Source: Streptomyces griseus subsp. griseus (GTDB lineage Bacteria; Actinomycetota; Actinomycetes; Streptomycetales; Streptomycetaceae). Taken from it: a stretch of DNA of 64,000 nt. This document shows, one piece after another, positions 1-8,994 of this stretch (within the stretch, counting starts at the first letter, position 1; each line of letters begins with the position of its first letter). The position numbers and the translations under genes were made by a program. Location: contig NZ_JOJE01000056.1 in assembly GCF_000720255.1 (NCBI RefSeq), positions 9,534-73,533 on the forward strand, written 5' to 3'. The notes below the pieces were generated by a model. That model saw only the letters and a program-made list of their open reading frames with translations. It did no database searches and had not been told where the DNA came from.

Positions 1-87
1 GGTACACCCCCGCCGCTGGAGGAGACCGCCACCCGACGGACCCACGCCCCACCCAGCGGACACGAGCGCCCCCGCGTGCAGGCCCCC

Positions 88-2178
88 TCAGCCGCGGCTC
101 CCCGGCATCGTGAACTCGCACCACACGCACTTGCCGCCGCCGCGTGCCTCGACGCCCCACTCGTCGGTGAGGATGTCGACGAGGAGGAGGCCGCGTCCGG
201 AGACGCCGGACTCGCCGGCCTCGCGTCGCCGGGGCAGCGCGCTGGAGGAGTCCTCGACCTCGACGCGCAGGCGGCGGCCGGTGTCGCCCAGCACCCGCAG
301 GGTGACGATGGCGGCGCCCTCGGTGTGCATGAGGGCGTTGGTGATGAGTTCGTCGGCGGCCAGCTCGATCTCGTCGGCGCGCTCCCGGGCGCCCCAGGCG
401 CGGACCGCGGTGCGGATCATGTGCCGGGCGCCGGTGAGGGCCTCGGGGTCGCCGGGCGCCACGTGCTGCTGGAGCCGGCCCCCGGGCCGCGGGGTGTCGG
501 GACCCCGGCGGCGCAGCAGGAGCAGGGCCACGTCGTCGTCGCCGGCGCGTTCCTCGGCGACCTCGATCAGCCGGTCGGCGAGGCCGCGTACGTCGTGGGG
601 GCCGGTGGAGATGAGGGCGGTGAGGGTCTTCATGCCGTCGTCGAGGTCGGCGCCGGGCTGTTCGACCAGTCCGTCGGTGCACAGCAGCATGGTGTGGCCG
701 GGGTCGAGTTCGAGGGTGGTGGCCGGGTAGTCGAGGCTGCCGAACTCGGCGGACAGGCCGAGCGGCAGGCCGCCCGCGACGGGAACGCGGCGGCAGGCGC
801 CGTCGGGGGCCCGCACCAGGGGGTCGATGTGGCCGGCCCGGACCACCTGGACCACGCCGGTGGACAGGTCGGCCTCGGCATAGAGGCAGGTGGCGAAGCG
901 GTCGGTGTCGAGTTCGTGCAGGAAGACGGAGGCGCGGGCCATCACGGTGGCCGGGGAATGGCCCTCGGCGGCGTAGGCGCGCAGCACGATGCGGAGCTGG
1001 CCCATGACGGCGGCGGCGTGCGTGTCATGGCCCTGGACGTCACCGATGACGGCGCCGACCCGGCCGGTGGGCAGCGGGATGAGGTCGTACCAGTCGCCGC
1101 CGATGTCCCGGCCCAGGGAGCCGCCGATGGTGGCCGCGCGGTAGCGGACGGCGATGTCGGCGCCGGCCACGCTGGGGATGGTGCGCGGAAGCATGGCCTG
1201 CTGGAGGCCCTGGGCGATGTCCTTTTCCTGCTCGTAGAACATGGCCCGTTGCAGGCTCTGCGCGATGCTGCTGCCGAGGGCGACGAGGATGTCGCGCTCC
1301 TCGCGGGTGAAGCCGTGCCGGTTGCTGTAGAGCAGGCCCATGGCACCGATGGGGCGGGCCTGGACGATGAGGGGCAGGTAGGCGGCCGAGGTGATGTCCA
1401 GGTCGGTGATGTGGGGCCACAGGACCGGGTAGCCGGCGGCGAACTCCTCGGGCGACTCGATGAACCGGGGGCTGAGCGTGCGCACGACCTCGCTCATCGG
1501 GTAGGGCTCGTCGATGCGGGTGACCAGGGTGCCGGGCACGAAGCTGCCCTCGGGACCCTCGGCGATCAGCCGGATGCGGCCGGCCTCGACCAGGCCCATG
1601 ACGAGGCTGGTCGCCCCGAGGTGGGTGAGGCCGTGGGTGTCCTTGAGGACGTCGATGACGTCCTGCACGGTCCGTGCGTGTGCGAGGGCGGCCGTGGTGA
1701 GCTGGACGACGTTGGTCTGCTCCTGGCGCGCGTCGTCCAGGGCGGCTTCGTCCTGGCGGTCGGCGAGGTCCCTGAGCTCGTCCGTGGCGTCGCGGACGAT
1801 GCCGACGATCCGGCGGGGCCGGCCCGTCTCGTCACGCCGGATGCATCCCTGGGTGTGGGTCCACCACAGGCTGCCGTCGCGGCGGCGGATGCGGAAGTAG
1901 GCGCCGTAGTTCTCGCTGCCGTCCTTGATGGCCTGGGCGACGACGGTGTCCAGGCGGATGGCCTCCGCGTCCGGGATGCGCTCAGACAGGCTCTCCGGGC
2001 GGCCGTCGTACTCCTCGACGGACATGTCGAAGATCTCGTGGGCCCGGGCGTCCATGTGGAACAGGCCGGAGTCCAGATCCCAGTCGAAGCCGCCCATGCG
2101 ATTGAGGGCCAGGATCGGATCCGGGTGGGCGGGCCAGTCGTCCGGGAGTGACAGCGCGCTCGCTCCCCGATCAGCCAT
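88..2178 (-). CDS. PAS-GAF-SpoIIE/PP2C phosphatase with C-terminal HATPase
   Basis: A 696-aa cytoplasmic signalling protein with no transmembrane segment seen. Order: PAS domain (about residues 20-150, with an RDGSLWW PAC-type stretch), GAF domain (about 170-310), SpoIIE/PP2C serine phosphatase (about 340-540, with metal-binding GGDWYD and GDVQGHD), and a RsbW-like HATPase_c domain (about 570-690). In this family the phosphatase dephosphorylates an anti-sigma-factor antagonist and the ATPase module can act as an anti-sigma kinase, so one protein may work both sides of a partner switch. No STAS partner or sigma gene lies beside it. ATG start at 2178 with a weak ribosome binding site. Family certain; target unknown. 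Confidence 0.93.
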   Translation of the reverse strand: MADRGASALSLPDDWPAHPDPILALNRMGGFDWDLDSGLFHMDARAHEIFDMSVEEYDGRPESLSERIPDAEAIRLDTVVAQAIKDGSENYGAYFRIRRRDGSLWWTHTQGCIRRDETGRPRRIVGIVRDATDELRDLADRQDEAALDDARQEQTNVVQLTTAALAHARTVQDVIDVLKDTHGLTHLGATSLVMGLVEAGRIRLIAEGPEGSFVPGTLVTRIDEPYPMSEVVRTLSPRFIESPEEFAAGYPVLWPHITDLDITSAAYLPLIVQARPIGAMGLLYSNRHGFTREERDILVALGSSIAQSLQRAMFYEQEKDIAQGLQQAMLPRTIPSVAGADIAVRYRAATIGGSLGRDIGGDWYDLIPLPTGRVGAVIGDVQGHDTHAAAVMGQLRIVLRAYAAEGHSPATVMARASVFLHELDTDRFATCLYAEADLSTGVVQVVRAGHIDPLVRAPDGACRRVPVAGGLPLGLSAEFGSLDYPATTLELDPGHTMLLCTDGLVEQPGADLDDGMKTLTALISTGPHDVRGLADRLIEVAEERAGDDDVALLLLRRRGPDTPRPGGRLQQHVAPGDPEALTGARHMIRTAVRAWGARERADEIELAADELITNALMHTEGAAIVTLRVLGDTGRRLRVEVEDSSSALPRRREAGESGVSGRGLLLVDILTDEWGVEARGGGKCVWCEFTMPGSRG

Positions 2179-2301
2179 GCGCCCACTTTGCCAGCATTTG
2201 CCTGATTATTCGAGCGGGGTGGGACGCCTGGATTACCCAGGCCGCGGCATGGAACACGGTGAGTGACGGGGCCGGAGACGAGGGACGAGGAGCACGAGGC
2301 C

Positions 2302-3723
2302 GTGGAGTGGTTCACCGCACCCGACTACTGGGTGGCCCGGCTGGTCTTCCAGCGGGCCCTGGCCTGCCTGTATCTGGTGGCGTTCCTCACGGCGGCCCTC
2401 CAGTTCCGCGCGCTGCTCGGCGAGCGCGGGATGCTGCCCATTCCCCGGTTCGTCGAGCGGGTGCCGTTCAAGCGGGCACCGAGCCTGTTCCAGCTGCACT
2501 ACTCGGACTGTTTTTTCGCCGTCTGCGCGTGGACGGGCTGCGCGGTGTCGGCGGGGCTGCTCGCGGGCGTGGACTCGCTGCTCCCTCTGTGGGGCGCGAT
2601 GCTGCTGTGGCTCGTGCCGTGGGCGCTGTACCTGTCGATCGTCAACGTCGGGCAGACCTGGTACGGCTTCGGCTGGGAGTCCCTGCTGCTCGAAGTGGGG
2701 TTCCTCGCCGTCTTCCTCGGCAACGACGAGGTGGCCCCGCCGTTCCTGGTGCTGTTCCTGCTGCGCTGGATCCTCTTCCGCGTGGAGTTCGGCGCGGGCA
2801 TGATCAAGCTGCGGGGCGACGCGTGCTGGCGGAAGCTGACCTGTCTGGACTACCACCACGAGACACAGCCGATGCCGGGCCCGCTGAGCTGGTTCTTCCA
2901 CCGTCTTCCGGGCCCGTTGCACCGGGTCGAGGTGGCCGCCAACCATGTCACCCAACTCGTCGTGCCGGTCCTGCTGTTCACCCCGCAGCCGGTCGCCACG
3001 GCCGCCGCCTGCCTGATGATCGTCACCCAGCTGTGGCTCGTGCTGTCGGGCAACTTCTCCTGGCTGAACTGGATCACCATCGTGCTGGCCCTGTCGGCGC
3101 TGCGGCTGCCGGGCGAGGCGCCGTCCCTGCCCGGCGCCCCGCTCTGGTACGAGGTCGTCGTCATCGCGGTGGCCGCGCTCCTGGTGTTCCTGAGCTATCA
3201 CCCGGTCGTGAACATGATCTCCCGGGCCCAGGTCATGAACCGCTCGTTCGATCCCTTGCACCTGGTCAACACCTACGGCGCGTTCGGCAGCGTGAGCCGC
3301 GTCCGCTACGAGGTGGTGGTCGAGGGTACGCACGACGACGTCCCGCGTGAGGACTCCGGCTGGCGGGAGTACGAGTTCAAGGGCAAGCCGGGCGATCCCC
3401 GGCACTGGCCGCGCCAGTACGCGCCGTACCACCTCCGGCTGGACTGGATGATGTGGTTCGCCGCCCTCTCCCCCGCCTACGCCGGGTCGTGGTTCGGCGC
3501 GATGGTCGAGCGGCTCCTGGAGAACGACCGCGACACCCTCAAACTCCTGCGCCACTCCCCTTTCCCGCCCGACGCACCGCCCCGCTACATCCGCGCCCGC
3601 CTGTTCCGCTACCGCTACACGACCTGGCGCGAGCTGCGGGAGACGGGCGCGTGCTGGGAGCGGACGTATGTCCGGGAGTACCTGCCGCCGACGCGGCTGA
3701 CGGGGGCGGTTCAGAGGTCGTAG
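2302..3723 (+). CDS. Lipase maturation factor family membrane protein
   Basis: Multi-pass membrane protein of about 473 aa matching the lipase maturation factor (LMF1-like) family: an N-terminal EWFTAPDYW stretch, about six or seven hydrophobic segments, the family-typical WRKLTCLDYHHETQPMPGP region, and a soluble C-terminal half rich in Trp/Tyr (YEFKGKPGDPRHWPRQYAPYH). Animal LMF1 helps lipases fold in the ER; the bacterial substrate is unknown. The GTG at 2302 was chosen because a GAGGAG lies about nine bases before it and family members begin near this Trp-Phe; an in-frame GTG at 2263 would add 13 residues. Its stop overlaps the end of the convergent lactonase gene by 13 bp. Confidence 0.88.
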   Translation: MEWFTAPDYWVARLVFQRALACLYLVAFLTAALQFRALLGERGMLPIPRFVERVPFKRAPSLFQLHYSDCFFAVCAWTGCAVSAGLLAGVDSLLPLWGAMLLWLVPWALYLSIVNVGQTWYGFGWESLLLEVGFLAVFLGNDEVAPPFLVLFLLRWILFRVEFGAGMIKLRGDACWRKLTCLDYHHETQPMPGPLSWFFHRLPGPLHRVEVAANHVTQLVVPVLLFTPQPVATAAACLMIVTQLWLVLSGNFSWLNWITIVLALSALRLPGEAPSLPGAPLWYEVVVIAVAALLVFLSYHPVVNMISRAQVMNRSFDPLHLVNTYGAFGSVSRVRYEVVVEGTHDDVPREDSGWREYEFKGKPGDPRHWPRQYAPYHLRLDWMMWFAALSPAYAGSWFGAMVERLLENDRDTLKLLRHSPFPPDAPPRYIRARLFRYRYTTWRELRETGACWERTYVREYLPPTRLTGAVQRS

Positions 3724-4550
3724 ACGCGGGTGGCGGTGGTCTCGAACAGCTGGGCGCGTTCGCCGGTGCTCAGGCCGTGGGTCAGTTCCGTCGTCACGGA
3801 CAGGACCTGGCCGTACGTCGCCGCCAGCGTGCACACCGGCCAGTCCGAGCCGAACATCAGGCGATCGGGGCCGAAGGCGTCCAGGACGGCCTCGGCGTAC
3901 GGGCGGAGGTCGTCGGTCGTCCAGGAGGTGGGGTCGGCCTCGGTGACCATGCCGGAGATCTTGCAGACGGTGTTGGAGAGGGCGGCCAGGGAGCGTACGG
4001 AGGTCTCCCAGGGTTCTCGCTCGCCGGAGGCGATGGGGGGTTTGCCGAGGTGGTCGAGGACGAAGGTGAGGTCGGCGTGGTCGGCGGCGGCCTTGACGCA
4101 GGCCGGCAGCTGGTGCGGCAGGACGACCAGGTCGTAGACCAACCCGGCGTCGGCCACGGCGGCCAGGCCGCGCCGTACGTCGGGCCGCAGCAGCCACTCC
4201 GGATCCGGCTCGCCCTGGACCTGGTGCCGGATGCCCTTGAGGTACCGCCCGCCGGGCAGCTCGCGCAGCCGGGCCAGTTCGTCGGCGACGTCGGGGCGGG
4301 TGAGATCGGTCCAGCCGACGACGCCCGCGATCAGATCGTGGTCCGCGGCGAGGGCCAGGAACTCCGGGGTCTCCTCGGGCACGGTGATCGTCTGCACGAG
4401 GACCGTGCGCCGGACACCGGCCGCCCGGGCCTCGGGGGCGAGGTCGGCGACGGTGAAGTTCCGTCTCAGCGGCCGCAGCCCGGGGCCGGTGATCCAGTCC
4501 TGGTCACGGACGGACAGGTCCCACACGTGGTGGTGTGCGTCCACGGTCAC
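3711..4550 (-). CDS. Amidohydrolase family lactonase (fuconolactonase/rhamnonolactonase-like)
   Basis: About 279 aa, a TIM-barrel amidohydrolase of the 2-pyrone-4,6-dicarboxylate lactonase/L-fuconolactonase group. The metal-binding DAHHHVWD lies at the very N-terminus, a KGIRHQVQGE segment mid-protein, and the conserved LMFGSDWPVC near the C-terminus carries the catalytic Asp. It would open the sugar lactone made by the upstream dehydrogenase. The GTG start at 4550 overlaps the stop of the mutarotase gene (GTGA), indicating translational coupling as last gene of a four-gene operon. A start 12 bases upstream (ATG 4562) is possible. Confidence 0.88.
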   Translation of the reverse strand: MTVDAHHHVWDLSVRDQDWITGPGLRPLRRNFTVADLAPEARAAGVRRTVLVQTITVPEETPEFLALAADHDLIAGVVGWTDLTRPDVADELARLRELPGGRYLKGIRHQVQGEPDPEWLLRPDVRRGLAAVADAGLVYDLVVLPHQLPACVKAAADHADLTFVLDHLGKPPIASGEREPWETSVRSLAALSNTVCKISGMVTEADPTSWTTDDLRPYAEAVLDAFGPDRLMFGSDWPVCTLAATYGQVLSVTTELTHGLSTGERAQLFETTATRVYDL

Positions 4551-4861
4551 GGCAGCTCCCATACGACGGGCAGGCCGGCGTCGGCCCCTTCGCCGGAATA
4601 GTCGTGCACCACGTCGAGCAGCTCGGCCATCCGGGCCTGCCAGGCCACGTTGACCGGCAATTTCTCCAGCTCGGCGAGGAGACGGGCGTAGTCCTCGCAC
4701 TCCAGGACGTGGAAGAGGTCCGTGCCGCTGCGCCAGATCGTCCAGGAGGTGGTGCCGGCCGCGCGGATGGCGTCGGTGAGCTCCTCGGGGACCTCCCGGT
4801 GGGCGGCCTCGTACTCCGCGATCCGGTCGGCGCGGACCTTGGTGTGCAGGGCGATTCTCAT
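4547..4861 (-). CDS. rhaM: L-rhamnose mutarotase family protein
   Basis: 104 aa, exactly the size of RhaM (L-rhamnose/L-fucose mutarotase, PF05336). It contains the His of the EYEAAHREVPEEL helix that corresponds to catalytic His22 of E. coli RhaM, the TSWTIWR strand, and an ELP ending like the family's YLP. It interconverts alpha and beta pyranose anomers so the dehydrogenase receives the right one. Start ATG overlaps the stop of the aldo/keto reductase gene (ATGA) and its own stop overlaps the lactonase start, so the genes are tightly coupled. Confidence 0.9.
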   Translation of the reverse strand: MRIALHTKVRADRIAEYEAAHREVPEELTDAIRAAGTTSWTIWRSGTDLFHVLECEDYARLLAELEKLPVNVAWQARMAELLDVVHDYSGEGADAGLPVVWELP

Positions 4862-5856
4862 GACGGCTCCTGGGGTGTTTCGTCGAACGGGACGGGCGCG
4901 TCGGGCGGCAGCAGGCCGGTCTCCCGCAGGTCCCGCCAGAACGCCGGGGGGACGGTGGCCCGGAACTGTTCGGCCCCGTCGTCCGCCTCGGCGGCCGAGC
5001 GGGCTCCGACGAGGACGCTCGCGACGGCCGGGTGGGCGGCGCAGAAGGCGAGGGCGGCGGCGCGCAGGGTCGTACCGTGGCGTTCCGCGAGCTCCTTCAT
5101 GCGCAGGGCGCGCTCCATCAGCTCGGCCGGCGCCCGCGCGTAGTCGTACGTCGCCGTCGGCTTCGGGTCGGCCAGCAGGCCGGAGTTGAAGGCTCCGCCG
5201 ATCACGACGGAGGTGCCGCGTTCCTGTGCCGCGGGCAGCAGCGCGGTGAGGGCGCTCTGGTCGAGGAGGGTGTAGCGGCCCGCGCACAGCACCACGTCGA
5301 CGTCCGTGTCGCGGACGAAGCGGGTGAGCATCTCCGCCTGGTTCATGCCCGCCCCGATCGCACCGACCACGCCCTGAGAGCGCAGCTTCTCCAGGGCCGG
5401 GTAGCCCTCACGGAAGGCCTGTTCGGCGTGGTCGTCGGGGTCGTGGAGGTAGACGACGTCGACGCGGTCGAGGCCGAGCCGCTCCAGACTGGCCTCGAGG
5501 GTGCGCCGTACGCCGTCGGCGCTGAAGTCCCAGACCCGGCGGTGGGTGGCGGGCACGGCGAAGCCGTTGGCGAGGTCGTCACCGGTACCGTCGGCCGGTT
5601 CCAGGCGGCGGCCCACCTTCGTCGAGACCGTGTACCGCTCGCGGGGGTGCTCGCGCAGCGCGGCGCCGAGGCGGCGCTCGGACAGGCCGAGGCCGTAGTG
5701 GGGCGCGGTGTCGAAGTAGCGGACGCCCTGCCGCCAGGCCGCGGCCACGGTGTCGTACGCCCGCTCTTCGGTGACCTCGCTGAACAGGTTGCCGATGGCG
5801 GCGGCGCCGAGCCCGAGGCCGCTGACCTCGACGCCGCTGCGGCCCAGGGCGCTCAC
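4858..5856 (-). CDS. Aldo/keto reductase, probable L-fucose/aldose 1-dehydrogenase
   Basis: About 332 aa, a (beta/alpha)8-barrel aldo/keto reductase close to D-threo-aldose/L-fucose 1-dehydrogenases. It has the N-terminal GLGLGAAAIGNL, the catalytic region VRYFDTAPHYGLGLSE (Asp and Tyr), the lysine strand YTVSTKVGR, the VVYLHDPDD histidine and a C-terminal NADP-binding VLVGARSAAEADD. Inferred role: oxidation of a 6-deoxyhexose to its lactone. GTG start at 5856 overlaps the SDR stop (GTGA); its stop overlaps the mutarotase start. Confidence 0.9.
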   Translation of the reverse strand: MSALGRSGVEVSGLGLGAAAIGNLFSEVTEERAYDTVAAAWRQGVRYFDTAPHYGLGLSERRLGAALREHPRERYTVSTKVGRRLEPADGTGDDLANGFAVPATHRRVWDFSADGVRRTLEASLERLGLDRVDVVYLHDPDDHAEQAFREGYPALEKLRSQGVVGAIGAGMNQAEMLTRFVRDTDVDVVLCAGRYTLLDQSALTALLPAAQERGTSVVIGGAFNSGLLADPKPTATYDYARAPAELMERALRMKELAERHGTTLRAAALAFCAAHPAVASVLVGARSAAEADDGAEQFRATVPPAFWRDLRETGLLPPDAPVPFDETPQEPS

Positions 5857-6608
5857 GGCCGCACCGGCCTGAGACGCAGGCCCTGCATGCCGCCGTCCAC
5901 CGCGAGGGAGGTGCCGGTGGTGGCGCCGGACAGGGGGCTCGCCAGGTAGGCGATGGCGCCCGCGACCTCGGCCGCGCTGACCAGGCGGCCGGTGGGCTGG
6001 CGGGCTTCCAGGGCGGCGCGTTCGGCCACCGGGTCGTCGGTCGCGTCGAGGAGGCGGCCGATCCACGGGGTGTCGGCGGTGCCGGGGTTGACGCAGTTCA
6101 CGCGGATGCCCTCGCGGACGTGGTCGGCGGCCATGGCGAGGGTCAGGGAGTACACGGCGCCCTTGGCCGCGCTGTACAGGGCCCGCTGCGGCAGACCCGC
6201 GGTGGCGACGATCGAGCAGGTGTTGACGATGGCCGCGTGGGCGGAGGCGCGCAGATGGGGCAGCGCGGCCCGGGCCGTGCGGACCATGCCGACGACGTTG
6301 ACGTCGAGGACGCGGTGCCACTCGGCGTCGTCGTTGTCCTCGACGGTGCCCTGCGCTCCGATGCCCGCGTTGTTGACCAGTACGTCGAGCCCGCCCAGGT
6401 CCGCGACGACGGCCGCGACGGCCGCACGCACGGAGGCGTCGTCGGCGACGTCGGCCCGGTAGGCGAGCAGCGGCTTGTCGACCGTGGAGGTTTCCAGGTC
6501 GAGTACGGCGACGCGGGCGCCGCGCTCGGCCAGCAGCCGCGCGGTGGCCCGGCCGATGCCGGACGCGCCACCCGTCACCAGGGCGCTGAGGCCCTCGAAG
6601 TCGCTCAT
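5853..6608 (-). CDS. SDR family dehydrogenase of the deoxy-sugar operon
   Basis: 251 aa, classical short-chain dehydrogenase: nucleotide-binding TGGASGIG near residue 13, NNAG motif, active-site Ser and YSAAK (Tyr/Lys), and the C-terminal VDGGM. In the non-phosphorylating fucose pathway an SDR usually oxidises 2-keto-3-deoxy-fuconate, while the aldo/keto reductase does the first step; either assignment is possible here. First gene of the operon, followed by three genes with 4-bp overlaps. The gap to the divergent GntR gene holds two operator-like palindromes. The enolase-type dehydratase and the final hydrolase of the pathway are not in this cluster. Confidence 0.9.
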   Translation of the reverse strand: MSDFEGLSALVTGGASGIGRATARLLAERGARVAVLDLETSTVDKPLLAYRADVADDASVRAAVAAVVADLGGLDVLVNNAGIGAQGTVEDNDDAEWHRVLDVNVVGMVRTARAALPHLRASAHAAIVNTCSIVATAGLPQRALYSAAKGAVYSLTLAMAADHVREGIRVNCVNPGTADTPWIGRLLDATDDPVAERAALEARQPTGRLVSAAEVAGAIAYLASPLSGATTGTSLAVDGGMQGLRLRPVRP

Positions 6609-6658
6609 GCGACGTGACCTTCCTTCGATTCGAGGCGTCTACGAGCAGTTATCCGCAT

Positions 6659-6673
6659 ACTTATCAGACCACT
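6659..6673. promoter_or_regulatory. Second, imperfect FadR-type operator
   Basis: This 15-bp stretch, ACTTATC-A-GACCACT, matches 11 of 15 positions of the perfect palindrome at 6725-6739 and preserves the GACCACT half-site. It lies about 50 bp upstream of the SDR start, so it could be a second binding site for repression of the sugar operon. Confidence 0.45.
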
Positions 6674-6724
6674 TCCCTTCGGAAACACCCTCAGATCCAG
6701 GATTTTCCACTTCATCATCGTCAT

Positions 6725-6739
6725 AGTGGTCGGACCACT
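6725..6739. promoter_or_regulatory. Perfect palindromic operator for the divergent GntR/FadR regulator
   Basis: AGTGGTC-G-GACCACT is a perfect 7-1-7 inverted repeat containing TGGTnnnACCA, the core preferred by many FadR-subfamily regulators (PdhR/LldR type). It lies between the divergent sugar operon (start 6608) and the regulator gene (start 6782), 43 bp before the regulator start, suggesting autoregulation plus control of the operon. Confidence 0.7.
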
Positions 6740-6781
6740 CGGCTGACTACACTGCGCGCACCTGGCGACGGAAGGAACGGC

Positions 6782-7483
6782 GTGGAGGAGACGGCCCCCC
6801 AGAAGGGCACGGTGACGCAGCGTGCCATCGAGCAGATCAAGGCGATGATCGCGGAGGGTCGGCTGGAGCCTGGCCAGCGGCTGCCGACCGAGCGCGATCT
6901 CGCGGCCCGGCTCGGCATCTCCCGCAGCTCGATGCGCGAGGCGATCCGCGCCCTGACCGCCCTCGGCGTGCTGGAGGCCCGGCACGGTTCCGGGATCTAC
7001 GTGACCCAGCTCCAGGCCGGCGATCTCCTGGAGACCTTCGGCGTGGTGGCCGACCTGTCCCGGGGGCCGCGCCTGGTGGAGCTCCTGGAGATCCGGCGGA
7101 TCCTGGAGTCGACGGCGACCGCGCTGGCCGCCGCCCGCATCACACCGGACCAGCTGGGGACGGTGGAGAAGCATCTGACGGCGATGAACGACACCGACGA
7201 CCCGGAGGAGATCCTCGCCCACGACCTCGCCTTCCACCGCGAGATCGCGCTGGCCGCCGGCAACGAGACGCTGGCCGCGATCCTTGAGGGCCTCTCCTCG
7301 CGCACCTTCCGCGCCCGCGTCTGGCGCGGCTACCAGGAGGAGGGCGCCTTCGACCGCACCCGTCGCGAGCACACCGCCATCCACCGCGCCCTGGTCACCC
7401 ACGACCCGGAGGCCGCCCGCGCGGCGGCAGCCGCACACGTCGGTGAGGTGGAGGAGTGGCTGCGTTCCCAGCTCGCCCCCTGA
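6782..7483 (+). CDS. GntR/FadR family transcriptional regulator
   Basis: 233 aa. N-terminal winged helix-turn-helix (about residues 12-75) with the GntR signature LPTERDLAARLGISRSSMRE and the wing HGSGIYV, then a helical FCD ligand domain (about 88-215) with the metal-binding DLAFHREIALAAGN and a late His. GTG at 6782 chosen for GAAGGA seven bases upstream; reading further upstream would enter the operator region. Divergent from the fucose/rhamnose-type operon, so probably its ligand-responsive repressor. Its last codons begin a threefold near-repeat of CCCCTGACGG (7475-7515). Confidence 0.9.
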   Translation: MEETAPQKGTVTQRAIEQIKAMIAEGRLEPGQRLPTERDLAARLGISRSSMREAIRALTALGVLEARHGSGIYVTQLQAGDLLETFGVVADLSRGPRLVELLEIRRILESTATALAAARITPDQLGTVEKHLTAMNDTDDPEEILAHDLAFHREIALAAGNETLAAILEGLSSRTFRARVWRGYQEEGAFDRTRREHTAIHRALVTHDPEAARAAAAAHVGEVEEWLRSQLAP

Positions 7484-7620
7484 CGGCGCGCCCCTGACGG
7501 CTCGCCCCCTGACGGGGTGCCACCCCTCGACGCCACGCCGACCACGGGGCACAGTTCTCCCTGCGTACTCATGAGTACGCGCGCCCCGTCCCCCTTCGTC
7601 GTCATCACAGAGGAGCCCGT

Positions 7621-8964
7621 GTGACCAGCTGGGTCGGCAGGACCGCCGTCGAGATCGCCGCCGCCGTGCGCGAGAAGCGGGTGACGCCGCGTGAGGTGGT
7701 GGCGGAGCATCTCACGCGGATCGAGCGGGTCGACGGCCGGGTGGGGGCGTTCCGCACCGTGCGGGCCGAGGCGGCGCTGGTCGAGGCGGACGAGGTGGGC
7801 ACCCGGGCGGACCTCGCCGAACTGCCGCTCGCCGGGGTGCCGGTGGCCGTTAAGGACAACCTCGCGGTACGCGGGGAGTCCACCCGGGTCGGCTCGGCGG
7901 CGACGCCGGACACGCCCGCCGGCGACGACCACGTGACCGTGGCCCGGTTGCGGGCGGCGGGCGCGGTGGTCGTGGGGCTGACGAACGTGCCGGAGCTCTG
8001 TGTGTTCGGCACCACCGAGGGCGTCCACGGAACCGCCCGCAACCCTTGGGACACCACGCGCACGGCGGGCGGCTCGTCCGGCGGCAGCGCGGCCGCGGTC
8101 GCCGCCGGACTGGTGCCGGTCGCCCTCGGCAACGACGGCATGGGCTCCCTGCGCATCCCCGCCGCCAACTGCGGCCTCGTCACCATCAAGCCGGGCCACG
8201 GACTGGTGCCGGCGGGGATGGGCGAGGGCGACTGGTTCGGCATGTCCGAGAACGGCCCGCTCGCCACGACGGTCGGGGACGCCCGCCTGCTGCTGTCGGT
8301 CCTCGCGGACACCGACGTCGTACGCCGGGACACGCCCGGCACCCGCAGGATCGCCGTCTCGCTGCGCAGCCCGCTCGCCGGGGTCACCATCAGCCGTCCC
8401 TACGCGGACGCGGCGCGGGACGCGGCCGCGGTGCTGATCAGAGCGGGTCACCAGGTGCGGCGCGCCGACCCGCCGTATCCGGCGTCGCTGGGCCTGACCG
8501 CGCTCGCGCACTGGACGGCGGGCACGGCCGTGGACGCCCGGGCGCTCGACCCGCGGCTGCTGGCCCGGCGCACCCGCGTGCACGCCGCCGTGGGACGGCG
8601 GTTCCTGCCGATGGTGCGCCGCGGCAGTGGCAGGGAGGCGCTGCGACGGCGCCTGGAGCCGTTCTTCGACGCGTACGACGTGCTGCTCACACCGGCGCTG
8701 GCCCGCCGCTCCCCGCAGGCGGCGCCCTGGCACGAGCGGGGCTGGGCGCGCAATCTGCTGGCCAACACCGCCTACTCGCCGCTGACCCCGCCGTGGAACC
8801 TCACGGGCTGGCCGGCGATGTCCGTCCCGTTCGGGGCGCTCCCCTCGGGCGCGCCCTGCGCGGTACAGCTGGTGGGGCGTCCCGGCTCGGAGGCGGAACT
8901 GCTGGCACTGGCGGAGCGGTTGGAGGAGCTGCGCCCGTGGCGGCGGACGGCTCCGCTCGACTGA
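7621..8964 (+). CDS. Amidase signature family hydrolase
   Basis: 447 aa, amidase-signature enzyme of the AtzF/GatA-like superfamily. The Ser-Ser-Lys triad is visible: Lys78 in VAVKDN, cis-Ser152 in TAGGSSGGS, and nucleophile Ser176 in GNDGMGSLRIP, 24 residues after the cis-Ser as usual. The substrate cannot be told from sequence. GTG start with AGGAG eight bases upstream. It follows the GntR gene by 137 bp and is closed by a strong hairpin at 8995-9025. Confidence 0.9.
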   Translation: MTSWVGRTAVEIAAAVREKRVTPREVVAEHLTRIERVDGRVGAFRTVRAEAALVEADEVGTRADLAELPLAGVPVAVKDNLAVRGESTRVGSAATPDTPAGDDHVTVARLRAAGAVVVGLTNVPELCVFGTTEGVHGTARNPWDTTRTAGGSSGGSAAAVAAGLVPVALGNDGMGSLRIPAANCGLVTIKPGHGLVPAGMGEGDWFGMSENGPLATTVGDARLLLSVLADTDVVRRDTPGTRRIAVSLRSPLAGVTISRPYADAARDAAAVLIRAGHQVRRADPPYPASLGLTALAHWTAGTAVDARALDPRLLARRTRVHAAVGRRFLPMVRRGSGREALRRRLEPFFDAYDVLLTPALARRSPQAAPWHERGWARNLLANTAYSPLTPPWNLTGWPAMSVPFGALPSGAPCAVQLVGRPGSEAELLALAERLEELRPWRRTAPLD

Positions 8965-8994
8965 GGCCGGAGAGGGCGGACGTTTCGACACGTA

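Noticed and set aside
76..2151. 691-aa open frame on the + strand opposite the first phosphatase
   Set aside because: Antisense shadow of a clear PAS-GAF-PP2C gene; Gly/Ala/Val-rich composition without motifs.
7475..7515. Threefold CCCCTGACGG repeat after the GntR gene as a regulatory array
   Set aside because: Begins inside the last codons, lies downstream of the gene and has no dyad symmetry; likely slippage.
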